Shown: positions 1 through 6,080 of the stretch, in pieces | Numbering within the stretch: position 1 is the stretch's first letter | How the letters are laid out: each line of letters opens with the position of its first letter | Assembly (NCBI GenBank): GCA_030828025.1 | Contig: JAURDG010000090.1 | Location: forward strand, 1-6,080 | Direction of reading: 5' to 3' | Length of the DNA: 6,080 nt | Origin: Flavobacteriaceae bacterium | GTDB lineage: Bacteria; Bacteroidota; Bacteroidia; Flavobacteriales; Flavobacteriaceae | Made by a program: the position numbers and the translations under genes | Notes under the pieces: generated by a model | Databases searched by the model: none | What the model saw: the letters and a program-made list of their open reading frames with translations, nothing else | Told to the model about the DNA's origin: nothing

Positions 1-27
1 AGGAATATCAGCGGGAATACAAATCAT
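1..27 (-). CDS. Possible 5' end of the next minus-strand gene, cut by the window edge
   Basis: An ATG on the minus strand lies inside the last two codons of waaA, giving an ATGA stop/start overlap. From it the frame stays open for nine codons, reading M-I-C-I-P-A-D-I-P, up to the window edge. The same kind of overlap is seen here between folA and fabD, so a translationally coupled gene following waaA is plausible. Nine residues are too few to identify a family. The overlap could also be chance, since any TTA-TGA end contains ATGA. Confidence 0.3.
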
Positions 28-1247
28 AAGTAGTTTTTTATCAGCTTAAGTGTGTGTTGGGTTGCTCCTTGGTTTTGGGTTATAAAAGTGCGATTGGTTG
101 TGCCTTTCTCTTGCCGCAAAGCCTCGTTTTGCATCAATGCCAAAAGCACTTGGGTACATTCTTTAGCAGTAGAAATAGAAATCACACCACCCAAATCAAT
201 CAGGGCTTTTGCTCCGGGGAATTTATGGTGGTTTTTTCCAATAATAACGGGGATACCTTCAGCAGCGGGCTCTAAAATATTGTGCAAGCCAGAAGTGCCC
301 ATAGCACCACCAACATAGGCAATGTGTCCAGATGTGTAACACTGGCTAAGCATGCCAACCGTATCGAGCACCAGCACAGGGCAAATGCCAAATTCCGATG
401 CTTTACTTTGCGTATAACGCAAACTTCCATGGGGCAGTTTCCCCATTAATTTTTTGATTTTTTCATCGTGTAGTTCATGCGGGGCAATTAGCCAACACCA
501 GTCGCTGGGTGTTTTAGCAATGGCATCCAAGAGCACGGCTTCGTCTTCGGGCCAAGTACTTCCAGCAATGATGCATTTTCTGTTTCCAACAAAAGTGTTC
601 ATAAACGAAAGCGGTTCTTTTTTTTGACCAACTCGATCATAGCGCGTGTCCCCTGAAATACTAAACTGCTCGATGTCAATGGTGGCTAACAGCTTTTGGG
701 ACTGTTCGTTTTGCACAAAAATGTGGCTATAGCCTTGCAGGAGTTTGCGGTAGCTAGTGCCCCAAGGTTTAAAAAACGTTTGCTTCCTTCGAAAAAGACC
801 AGCGATTAAAAAAATGGGAATCTTTCTGTGGTGTATTTCGCTGATAAGATTTGGCCAAAATTCATATTTGACCATAAGTGCCAATTTAGGATTGACTATC
901 GAGATAAAGCGTTTTACGTCTGCTTTGGTATCCCATGGCAGATAGGTTACCAGGTCGGCAATACCATGGTTTTTGCGCACTTCATAGCCCGATGGCGAGA
1001 AAAAAGTGACCAAATAAAAGTATTCAGGATAAGTAGCTTTTAATTCTTTAAACACCGGTAATCCCTGTTCGTATTCACCCAAGGAGGCGCAATGCATCCA
1101 AATGACTTTTTTAACCTTGGGAATATATTCAAGTTGGTCCCATACTTTCTTACGCCCCGTTACAAACGCTTTTCCTTTGCTCGAGGTTGCAAATAGAGGT
1201 GCCAATACCTTGGCTATAGCTATAGAAAAGGAGTAGAGGAGTTGCAT
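24..1247 (-). CDS. waaA: 3-deoxy-D-manno-octulosonic acid (Kdo) transferase
   Basis: This GT30 glycosyltransferase moves Kdo from CMP-Kdo onto the lipid A precursor at the cytoplasmic face of the inner membrane, the first core-sugar step of LPS assembly. At 407 aa it is close to the family norm (about 420). A hydrophobic N-terminal anchor (residues about 2-20) precedes the GRKK motif. The N-terminal GT-B domain has WMHCASLGEYEQG, with E58 matching the catalytic acidic residue of the family (the SVGE motif). It continues with SPSGYEV, LPWD and KYEFWPNL, which match the PTGAERV, LPYD and ETELWPNL motifs of proteobacterial enzymes. The C-terminal domain has GDTRYDRV (199-206), AGSTWPEDE (218-226) and the donor-binding SGLHNILEPAAEGIPV (319-334). 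The start is the ATG at 1247. A TAnnTTTG element ends only four bases upstream of it, so the mRNA may have almost no leader. How many Kdo residues it adds cannot be told from sequence. Confidence 0.96.
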   Translation of the reverse strand: MQLLYSFSIAIAKVLAPLFATSSKGKAFVTGRKKVWDQLEYIPKVKKVIWMHCASLGEYEQGLPVFKELKATYPEYFYLVTFFSPSGYEVRKNHGIADLVTYLPWDTKADVKRFISIVNPKLALMVKYEFWPNLISEIHHRKIPIFLIAGLFRRKQTFFKPWGTSYRKLLQGYSHIFVQNEQSQKLLATIDIEQFSISGDTRYDRVGQKKEPLSFMNTFVGNRKCIIAGSTWPEDEAVLLDAIAKTPSDWCWLIAPHELHDEKIKKLMGKLPHGSLRYTQSKASEFGICPVLVLDTVGMLSQCYTSGHIAYVGGAMGTSGLHNILEPAAEGIPVIIGKNHHKFPGAKALIDLGGVISISTAKECTQVLLALMQNEALRQEKGTTNRTFITQNQGATQHTLKLIKNYL

Positions 1248-1251
1248 GCGC

Positions 1252-1259
1252 CAAAGATA
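1252..1259 (-). promoter_or_regulatory. Candidate promoter -7 element for waaA
   Basis: Read on the minus strand this is TATCTTTG, an exact match to the Bacteroidota -7 consensus TAnnTTTG. It ends four bases before the waaA ATG, so a -7 role would put the transcription start at or next to the A of the start codon. No TTG-type -33 element is visible 17-23 bases upstream, which lowers confidence. Confidence 0.38.
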
Positions 1260-1289
1260 CTTATTTCGATAAGAGCAGTTTGTTTTTTG

Positions 1290-1297
1290 TAAATTTG
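1290..1297 (+). promoter_or_regulatory. Candidate promoter -7 element for the WbpE-like aminotransferase gene
   Basis: TAAATTTG is an exact match to the Bacteroidota -7 consensus TAnnTTTG. It lies 18 bases upstream of the ATG at 1316, so transcription would start near 1302 and leave a leader of roughly 14 nt. The upstream -33 element is poor: the best candidate is TTTC at 1264-1267, with a 22-base spacer. The sequence just before the ATG is A-rich rather than Shine-Dalgarno-like, as is usual in this phylum. Confidence 0.42.
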
Positions 1298-1315
1298 CCG
1301 TAATAAAAAATTGTG

Positions 1316-2446
1316 ATGCGAAAAATCCAAATGGTCGATTTACAGACCCAGTATCAATTCATAAAGCCACAGGTCGATGCTGGTATTCAGGAAGTGCTTT
1401 CTTCAGCGCAATACATTAATGGTCCTGCGGTCAAGACGTTTCAAACCAACCTTGAGCAATACCTCGGTGTAAAACACGTCATTCCGTGTGCCAATGGTAC
1501 CGACGCCCTGCAAATTGCCATGATGGGCTTGGGCTTAAAACCTGGTGATGAGGTCATTACTGCCGATTTTACCTTTGCGGCCACTGTTGAGGTTATCGCT
1601 CTATTGGGGCTGTCGCCCGTTTTGGTAGATGTGTTGCCCGACAGCTTTAATATCGACCCTGACGCCATTGAAAAGGCCATTACACCCAATACCAAAGCCA
1701 TCGTACCCGTGCATCTTTTTGGTCAAGTTGCCGATATGGAGCGCATTATGGAAATAGCCACCAAGCATAAGTTGTATGTTATTGAAGATAATGCCCAAGG
1801 CATTGGCGCAAATTTCACAGCCAAAGACGGCACCAAAACCAAAACTGGCGGGATTGGGCACGTAGGCTCAACATCCTTTTTTCCGTCTAAAAATTTGGGT
1901 TGCTATGGCGATGGCGGAGCCATCTTTACCAACGATGATGACTTGGCGCATATCATTCGAGGTGTGGTAAATCACGGCATGTACACACGTTATCATCACG
2001 ATGTGGTGGGCGTAAATTCTAGATTAGATAGCTTACAGGCTGTGGTACTGAATGAAAAACTGAAACTCCTTGATTATTATAACGAACGCAGAAAATGGGC
2101 GGCTATTCGTTACACACAATTGTTAAACGACCATCCCAAGATTGAAACACCAGTAACTTCTGGCGATTGTGATTCACATGTATATCATCAATACACCCTT
2201 AAAATAATAGGAGCTGACCGCGATGCGCTCGTCCAGCATTTACAACAAAATGACATTCCATGTGGGGTGTATTATCCAATACCGCTACACCTGCAAAAAG
2301 CCTATGCAGACAGCAGGTACAACGAAGCGAACTTTACTGTGACCAATCAGTTGGTAAAAGAGGTGATTTCGCTGCCCATGCATAGCGAATTGGACGAAGA
2401 GCAAATTCAATTTATCTGCGCAACACTACGTTCATTTTTGGACTAA
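1316..2446 (+). CDS. DegT/DnrJ/EryC1/StrS-family PLP-dependent sugar aminotransferase (WbpE-like)
   Basis: This fold-type I PLP enzyme is expected to transfer an amino group, usually from glutamate, to a keto-sugar nucleotide used for surface polysaccharide. Visible motifs, counted from the ATG at 1316 (376 aa): ANGTDALQ (about 59-66, cofactor phosphate), VIEDNAQ (about 155-161, Asp against the pyridine nitrogen), TSFFPSKNLGCYGDGGA (about 186-202, with K192 as the PLP lysine), VGVNSRLDSLQA and the late VISLPMH. From memory, the block around the lysine and the SLPMH end closely resemble Pseudomonas WbpE, which aminates a UDP-3-keto-GlcNAcA derivative. The exact substrate remains inference, because family members with different sugars share these motifs. 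A GTG three bases earlier (1313) is possible; ATG 1316 is preferred, and ATG 1331 would remove residues that look family-typical. No partner dehydrogenase or acetyltransferase lies in the window. The last four bases overlap the 3' end of fabD. Confidence 0.94.
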   Translation: MRKIQMVDLQTQYQFIKPQVDAGIQEVLSSAQYINGPAVKTFQTNLEQYLGVKHVIPCANGTDALQIAMMGLGLKPGDEVITADFTFAATVEVIALLGLSPVLVDVLPDSFNIDPDAIEKAITPNTKAIVPVHLFGQVADMERIMEIATKHKLYVIEDNAQGIGANFTAKDGTKTKTGGIGHVGSTSFFPSKNLGCYGDGGAIFTNDDDLAHIIRGVVNHGMYTRYHHDVVGVNSRLDSLQAVVLNEKLKLLDYYNERRKWAAIRYTQLLNDHPKIETPVTSGDCDSHVYHQYTLKIIGADRDALVQHLQQNDIPCGVYYPIPLHLQKAYADSRYNEANFTVTNQLVKEVISLPMHSELDEEQIQFICATLRSFLD

Positions 2447-3324
2447 TCTAGTAGTGCGGATTGCACTTCAGCATCGCCGTCAATTTTACGCACCAATCCT
2501 TGCAGCACTTTTCCGGGACCGTATTCGGTATATACTTTTGCGCCGTCTTGACGCATCTGCAGAATGGTTTGTGTCCATTTAACAGGACCTGTAAGTTGGT
2601 CAATTAGGTTTTTTTTGATGAGTGCTGGGTCTTGCGTTCCTTGTGCTGTCACATTTTGATAAATAGGGCAACTAGGTTTATTAAAAGCCGTTTCTTCAAT
2701 GGCTTTGGCTAATTCTTCTCGAGCAGGTTCCATAAGCGGTGAGTGAAAGGCACCACCAACTGGTAGAATTAACGCACGTTTTGCCCCTTTTTCTTTGAGG
2801 ACTTCACAGGCGTTTTCCACAGCTTCATAAGCACCCGAAATGACCAATTGCCCAGGACAATTATAATTCGCAGCAACGACTACGCCATCAATTTGCTGAC
2901 ACACTTCTTCCACCACGTTATCGGCTAATGCCAATACCGCTGCCATGGTACCTTTGGCAACATCGCAGGCAGCTTGCATGGCTTGCGCACGTTTGGAAAC
3001 GAGGATTAACCCATCCTCAAAAGACAATGCGCCCATGGCGGTTAGTGCAGAAAATTCGCCTAACGAGTGACCCGCAGCCATATCTGGATTCTTTTTTTGT
3101 GCTAGCGCATAGCTGATGACCGAGTGAAGGAAAATAGCTGGCTGGGTAACCTTTGTTTCTTTTAGTGCTTCGGCATCACCATCAAACATGATGTCGGTAA
3201 TTGAAAAGCCTAAAATTTCGTTTGCGGCATTAAATTGTTGTTTTGCCAAGGAGTACTGTTCAAAAAGGTCTTTGCCCATTCCGGCAAACTGGGCGCCTTG
3301 TCCGGGGAATAATGCTACGTTCAT
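2443..3324 (-). CDS. fabD: Malonyl-CoA:ACP transacylase
   Basis: FabD moves the malonyl group from CoA to acyl carrier protein, supplying the chain-extension unit for type II fatty-acid synthesis in the cytoplasm. The 293-aa length is close to the E. coli enzyme (309). It begins with the family signature FPGQGAQ (6-12). The nucleophile is S87 in GHSLGE, R112 in KRAQAMQ should hold the malonyl carboxylate, and H194 in GAFHSPLM completes the catalytic pair. Q243 in the DQLTGPVKW segment and the C-terminal YGPGKVLQGLVRK (268-280) are also family features. The ATG overlaps the TGA of folA (ATGA, 3321-3324) and there is no separate promoter or Shine-Dalgarno, so translation is probably coupled to folA. 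No other fab genes are in the window. Its TAG stop overlaps the TAA of the convergent aminotransferase gene. Confidence 0.97.
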   Translation of the reverse strand: MNVALFPGQGAQFAGMGKDLFEQYSLAKQQFNAANEILGFSITDIMFDGDAEALKETKVTQPAIFLHSVISYALAQKKNPDMAAGHSLGEFSALTAMGALSFEDGLILVSKRAQAMQAACDVAKGTMAAVLALADNVVEEVCQQIDGVVVAANYNCPGQLVISGAYEAVENACEVLKEKGAKRALILPVGGAFHSPLMEPAREELAKAIEETAFNKPSCPIYQNVTAQGTQDPALIKKNLIDQLTGPVKWTQTILQMRQDGAKVYTEYGPGKVLQGLVRKIDGDAEVQSALLD

Positions 3325-4223
3325 GCGTGTATTTTTTTGTATCGAATAAAAGAGAATGGGTGCTCGTGGTTTTCGTCTTTGTCGTGATTTTCACGCCACA
3401 CCTCTTGCCAATGGGCAGGATCGATTTCTGGGAAAAAAGTATCCGCCTCAAAGTCATCGTGTACGCGCGTAAGCTCGATGCAATCGGCATAGTCGAGTCC
3501 TTGGCGATAGATTTCGCCACCTCCAATGATAAATGGGCGGTCATCACTTTGCGCTAAGGCAATGGCTGCTTCTAATGAATGCACCACTATTGCATCCTCG
3601 GCACGGTAATCGTTTTGACGTGTGATCACCACGTTTGTTCGGTTGGGCAATGCTTTGGGCATGGATTCAAAGGTCTTGCGTCCCATAATCACGTGATGCC
3701 CTTTTGTGAGCTGTTTAAAATGCTGCAAATCTTTGGATAAGTGCCAGATAAGTTGGTTGTCTTTGCCAAGTGCGTTGTTTTCAGCAGCAGCGGCAATCAT
3801 GGTAATATTTTGTTTCCTGTTTTCGCGCTGCCATTCTGCACTCGCTTTAAGTGCAGCCTCTTTATCCATAGCACGTTTTAATTTTTCTACTTGTAGTGCT
3901 TGTTTTTCAAGTAAAAACTCCAGCTGTGTTTCTCGCCACGCTTTGCCCATAAACGAATGAAAAAGATACACTTTCAAAAAATGTGTAAGTAACAGCAAAA
4001 GCAATAAAGTGCCTAAAATAAACGACCAGTGGGTATTAAAAGGTCTAAAATCAGTCTTGTAATCAAATGCAAAATCAAGTACTAATGCAAAGAAAATAAG
4101 GAATAATGAAATCAGTAAATGGGTGTGAAATCCACGTTTTTGTGCTATGCGCATCTGTGCGTGTTCCACAAGAGAAACCTGCTGCGCATCTAAAGTTGTT
4201 TTTTCTTTTTTTCTTCCAAACAT
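3321..4223 (-). CDS. folA: Fusion protein: 2TM membrane domain plus dihydrofolate reductase
   Basis: The C-terminal part (about 139-298) is a full-length DHFR, which reduces dihydrofolate to tetrahydrofolate with NADPH and so recycles the product of ThyA encoded next door. Visible residues: W160 and catalytic D165 in LIWHLSKDLQHF, GRKTFES (181-187, NADPH site), R195 in LPNRTNVVI (folate carboxylate), IGGGEIY (233-239) and T262. Ile159 stands where many DHFRs have Pro. The N-terminal part is a 2TM domain with helices at about 35-54 and 67-88, followed by FMGKAW and a charged, probably coiled-coil stretch (97-137). Basic residues before helix 1 and after helix 2 place both ends, and so the DHFR, in the cytoplasm. 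From memory, flavobacteria usually encode this 2TM protein and FolA as separate genes after thyA. Here N139 stands at the usual initiator Met, and the first in-frame Met (M142) would trim the first beta-strand. The start at 4223 lies 11 nt after thyA. Confidence 0.95.
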   Translation of the reverse strand: MFGRKKEKTTLDAQQVSLVEHAQMRIAQKRGFHTHLLISLFLIFFALVLDFAFDYKTDFRPFNTHWSFILGTLLLLLLLTHFLKVYLFHSFMGKAWRETQLEFLLEKQALQVEKLKRAMDKEAALKASAEWQRENRKQNITMIAAAAENNALGKDNQLIWHLSKDLQHFKQLTKGHHVIMGRKTFESMPKALPNRTNVVITRQNDYRAEDAIVVHSLEAAIALAQSDDRPFIIGGGEIYRQGLDYADCIELTRVHDDFEADTFFPEIDPAHWQEVWRENHDKDENHEHPFSFIRYKKIHA

Positions 4224-4234
4224 GATTACAAGAT

Positions 4235-5059
4235 TTATACGGCTACAACACCCTTGATTCCTGGATGAGGTTCGTAATTAACTATTTCGATGTCTTCGGC
4301 ACGGAATGCGAACAGGTCTGTAATCGCTTTATTGAGCTTTAGTGTGGGAAGCGGCTTTGGCGTTCTGCTTAACTGCAAAGCGATTTGATCCATATGATTG
4401 GTGTAAATGTGCGCATCGCCCAGCGTGTGAATAAATTCGCCTGCTTGATACCCACATACCTGTGCCAACATTTCAGTCAGCAATGCATAGGATGCTATGT
4501 TAAAGGGAACACCCAAAAATATATCGGCACTACGCTGATAAAGCTGACAGGACAGTTTGCCGTTGGCGACATAAAACTGAAAAAACGCATGACAAGGCGG
4601 CAAGGCTGCCTTGCCATTAGCAACATTTTCGCTAAACGATTTTGAGGTGTCAGGCAGAACACTTGGGTTCCAAGCCGAGACCAACATACGTCTGCTATCT
4701 GGATTGTTCTTGAGCGTGTTGATGACGTTAGAAAGTTGATCGATGTCTTCACTATTCCAGTTGCGCCATTGATGCCCATATACAGGGCCTAAATCCCCAT
4801 TTTCGTCCGCCCATTCGTTCCAAATGCGTACCCCATTTTGGGTTAGGTATTCGATGTTTGTGTCTCCTTGAATAAACCACAATAACTCATGAACAATAGA
4901 CTTCATGTGTATTTTTTTTGTGGTGACTAAAGGAAACCCATCGGATAAATCAAAACGCATTTGATGTCCAAAAACACTGCGCGTTCCCGTTCCGGTTCGA
5001 TCCTCTTTAACGACTCCTTCATCGATCACACGCCGCACTAAATCTAAATACTGTCGCAT
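4235..5059 (-). CDS. thyA: Thymidylate synthase
   Basis: ThyA methylates dUMP to dTMP using 5,10-methylene-THF, which it turns into dihydrofolate; the DHFR encoded 11 nt downstream restores it. The 274-aa cytoplasmic enzyme shows the whole active site: R21 in EDRTGTGTRS (phosphate of dUMP), E58, W80, the arginine pair R123/R124 in PDSRRMLVSAWN (phosphate contact from the other subunit), the nucleophile C156 in LPPCHAFFQFYV, QRSAD (175-179), N187 in GVPFNIASYA, H217/Y219 in GDAHIYTNH, and the C-terminal PHPGIKG ending VAV. Compared with E. coli ThyA there are 13 extra residues between the arginine pair and the catalytic Cys (about 136-150), which I recall as usual in Bacteroidota. The ATG at 5059 gives the canonical N-terminus MRQYLDLVRRVI, and the bases before it are A-rich. 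The 79-nt gap to nupC carries a tandem repeat and a small palindrome that could be regulatory. Confidence 0.98.
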   Translation of the reverse strand: MRQYLDLVRRVIDEGVVKEDRTGTGTRSVFGHQMRFDLSDGFPLVTTKKIHMKSIVHELLWFIQGDTNIEYLTQNGVRIWNEWADENGDLGPVYGHQWRNWNSEDIDQLSNVINTLKNNPDSRRMLVSAWNPSVLPDTSKSFSENVANGKAALPPCHAFFQFYVANGKLSCQLYQRSADIFLGVPFNIASYALLTEMLAQVCGYQAGEFIHTLGDAHIYTNHMDQIALQLSRTPKPLPTLKLNKAITDLFAFRAEDIEIVNYEPHPGIKGVVAV

Positions 5060-5071
5060 TTGTAGTTTTTG

Positions 5072-5079
5072 TAAATTTA
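5072..5079 (-). promoter_or_regulatory. Weak candidate -7 element for thyA
   Basis: TAAATTTA matches seven of the eight positions of TAnnTTTG, ending in A rather than G, and lies 12 bases upstream of the thyA ATG. No TTG occurs at the preferred 17-19 base spacing; the nearest are 11 and 22 bases upstream. thyA may instead be read from a nupC promoter outside the window. Confidence 0.2.
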
Positions 5080-5087
5080 ATGCCTAC

Positions 5088-5102
5088 GCACAAATTTGGT
5101 GC
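5088..5102. promoter_or_regulatory. Imperfect palindrome upstream of thyA
   Basis: GCAC and GTGC arms flank an AT-rich centre, and the core CAAATTTG (5091-5098) is a perfect 8-bp palindrome. It sits between the tandem repeat and the thyA start, where an operator would be expected. The stem is too short and lacks a T-run, so a terminator is unlikely. It may be chance in AT-rich DNA. Confidence 0.25.
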
Positions 5103-5111
5103 AAAAGTGTG

Positions 5112-5133
5112 AAAAGTTTTTCAAAAGTTTTTC
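5112..5133. repeat. Perfect 11-bp tandem duplication between nupC and thyA
   Basis: The unit AAAAGTTTTTC occurs twice, head to tail, with no mismatch (5112-5122 and 5123-5133). AAAAGTGTG just before it (5103-5111) looks like a third, degenerate copy. With the G at 5111, each copy is close to a palindrome (GAAAA-gt-TTTTC). The 11-bp period is about one helical turn. The repeat begins five bases beyond the nupC stop codon (minus-strand sense) and ends about 50 bases before the thyA ATG. The repeat is directly seen; an operator or curved-DNA role is inference. Confidence 0.85.
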
Positions 5134-5138
5134 AACGA

Positions 5139-6080
5139 TTAGCCCAACAAGGCACCCACCAATGTAGCTGATAATAGCGATGCGAGAGTACCGCCTAATA
5201 CAGCTCTAAATCCAAAGCGGGATAAGTTTTTGCGTTGATTGGGCGCAAGTCCGCCAATACCGCCAATTTGAATACCAATAGAGGCAAAATTGGCAAAGCC
5301 ACACAGCATATAAGTTGCCATGACAATTGATTTGTCATAAGTAAAGTGAATTTCACTTGAAACATTTTTGAGTTCGGCAAGCTGAATATAGCCGATAAAC
5401 TCACTGGCTGCTAACTTTACGCCCAGTAATTGCCCCATAGGAAGCAAATCTGCTGCAGGCACACCAATAAGCCACATCAATGGAGCAAATATGGTTCCTA
5501 ATATGGCTTCAATCGATAAAGACTCATAAGGAGACCAACTCGCCATCCATCCGTTTAGTTGTGTTAAATCTCCAAGCTCGAACAGGATTCCATTTGCCAT
5601 GGCAATAAACGCCACAAAAACCAAAAGCATTCCACCAATATTGGCGGCTAGCTTCACACCTTCTAAGGTTCCGTTGGCGATGGCATCTAGTGCGTTACTG
5701 CCTACATTTTGGGCAGAAACGGTTGTATCTTCATTTATAGGTTCAGTTTGTGGAAACAGTATTTTGGCCATCACGATCGCGCCTGGTGCAGCCATGACCG
5801 ATGCTGCCAATAAATGTTTTGCAAACGCCAAGCGTAACTCAGGATCATCGCCGCCCAAAAAACCAATATACGCCGCAAGTACACCACCGGCAACTGTAGC
5901 CATTCCGCCCACCATAACGAGTAAGATTTCGGAGCGATTCATTTTGGCTAGATATGCTTTAATAAGCAAGGGAGCTTCTGTTTGTCCAAGAAAAATATTC
6001 CCGATCACGGATAAACTTTCTGCACCAGAAATACGAAGTATTTTAGTGGTTGCCTTAGCAAGTATTCGCACCAAAAACTG
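5139..6080 (-). CDS. nupC: NupC-type concentrative nucleoside transporter, N-terminus outside the window
   Basis: This is a CNT-family inner-membrane permease that brings in nucleosides with Na+ or H+. The window holds the last 313 codons. The frame is open through position 6080, and no ATG marks a start near there (only a TTG at 6074), so the gene continues outward. The first visible residues, QFLVRIL, run into RISGAESLSVIGNIFLGQTEAPLL. This contains the family signature GQTEAP (32-37, counted from 6080), whose Gln, Thr and Glu bind the nucleoside in Vibrio CNT. The second half-site is present too: E227 in ASEFIGY, where an Asn more often precedes Glu in this motif, and N264/S267 in CGFANFASIG, followed by IGGIGGLAP. 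Hydrophobic helices alternate with a polar insertion (about 110-130). By comparison with CNTs of about 400 aa, at least 120 N-terminal residues are missing. Placement before thyA fits nucleoside salvage. Confidence 0.95.
   Translation of the reverse strand, partial: QFLVRILAKATTKILRISGAESLSVIGNIFLGQTEAPLLIKAYLAKMNRSEILLVMVGGMATVAGGVLAAYIGFLGGDDPELRLAFAKHLLAASVMAAPGAIVMAKILFPQTEPINEDTTVSAQNVGSNALDAIANGTLEGVKLAANIGGMLLVFVAFIAMANGILFELGDLTQLNGWMASWSPYESLSIEAILGTIFAPLMWLIGVPAADLLPMGQLLGVKLAASEFIGYIQLAELKNVSSEIHFTYDKSIVMATYMLCGFANFASIGIQIGGIGGLAPNQRKNLSRFGFRAVLGGTLASLLSATLVGALLG

Noticed and set aside
52..318. Plus-strand open frames opposite the waaA 3' end
   Set aside because: They are antisense to conserved GT30 sequence, show no family motifs, and fit chance open frames.
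2453..2467. Small inverted repeat AGTGC-GGATT-GCACT just past the aminotransferase stop codon, a possible terminator
   Set aside because: The stem is only 5 bp with no T-run on either side, and it lies within the fabD C-terminal codons.
3243..3557. Plus-strand open frame of 104 codons across the fabD/folA junction
   Set aside because: It is antisense to two well-identified genes, has no recognisable domain or upstream signal, and its composition fits a shadow of the DHFR frame.
3321..3800. Separate stand-alone folA starting at the internal ATG at 3800
   Set aside because: Met142 aligns with residue 4 of E. coli DHFR, so the product would lose the start of its first beta-strand. No convincing ribosome site precedes it and the upstream frame is continuous.
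4190..4215. A-rich homopolymer runs at the start of the 2TM-folA gene as a slippage or phase-variation site
   Set aside because: The runs are only 6-7 bases and encode a Lys-rich tail typical of the N-terminus of this family; there is no sign of frame disruption.
5139..6074. Complete nupC starting at the TTG at 6074
   Set aside because: The frame is open beyond it to the window edge, and the product would lack the N-terminal helices present in all CNT transporters.

Overview
The window comes from a member of the Bacteroidota, most likely the Flavobacteriia. Three things point there: the protein families (a flavobacterial-type 2TM domain beside thymidylate synthase and dihydrofolate reductase, and a Kdo transferase with bacteroidotal motif variants), the lack of clear Shine-Dalgarno sequences, and TAnnTTTG promoter elements. 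Base composition is moderate. The window looks like chromosomal core genome: genes are tightly packed, there are no RNA genes, insertion sequences or CRISPR repeats, and every gap between genes is under 80 bp.

Layout: (i) 24-1247, minus strand, waaA/kdtA, which adds Kdo to lipid A. Its stop codon overlaps a possible start of the next gene, which runs off the left edge. (ii) 1316-2446, plus strand, a WbpE-like sugar aminotransferase divergent from waaA. The 68-bp region between them carries one TAnnTTTG -7 element in each direction. (iii) 2443-6080, minus strand, a four-gene run in the order nupC (5' end cut off), thyA, 2TM-folA, fabD. The thyA-folA gap is 11 nt and folA/fabD overlap as ATGA. 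fabD and the aminotransferase meet tail to tail with their stop codons overlapping.

Function: the left half serves envelope polysaccharide (Kdo transfer, amino-sugar formation). The right half serves nucleoside uptake and dTMP/folate cycling. NupC imports nucleosides. ThyA makes dTMP and oxidises methylene-THF to dihydrofolate, and the DHFR reduces it back to THF. FabD, which loads malonyl groups for fatty-acid synthesis, is translationally linked at the end of the run.

The most unusual item is the dihydrofolate reductase. It is one continuous reading frame with an N-terminal two-helix membrane domain and a coiled-coil linker, and the residue matching the usual DHFR initiator Met is Asn. This predicts a membrane-anchored DHFR facing the cytoplasm. 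I see no clearly new multi-gene system here. The other observations (an 11-bp tandem repeat before thyA, a possibly leaderless waaA, overlapping convergent stops) are modest.
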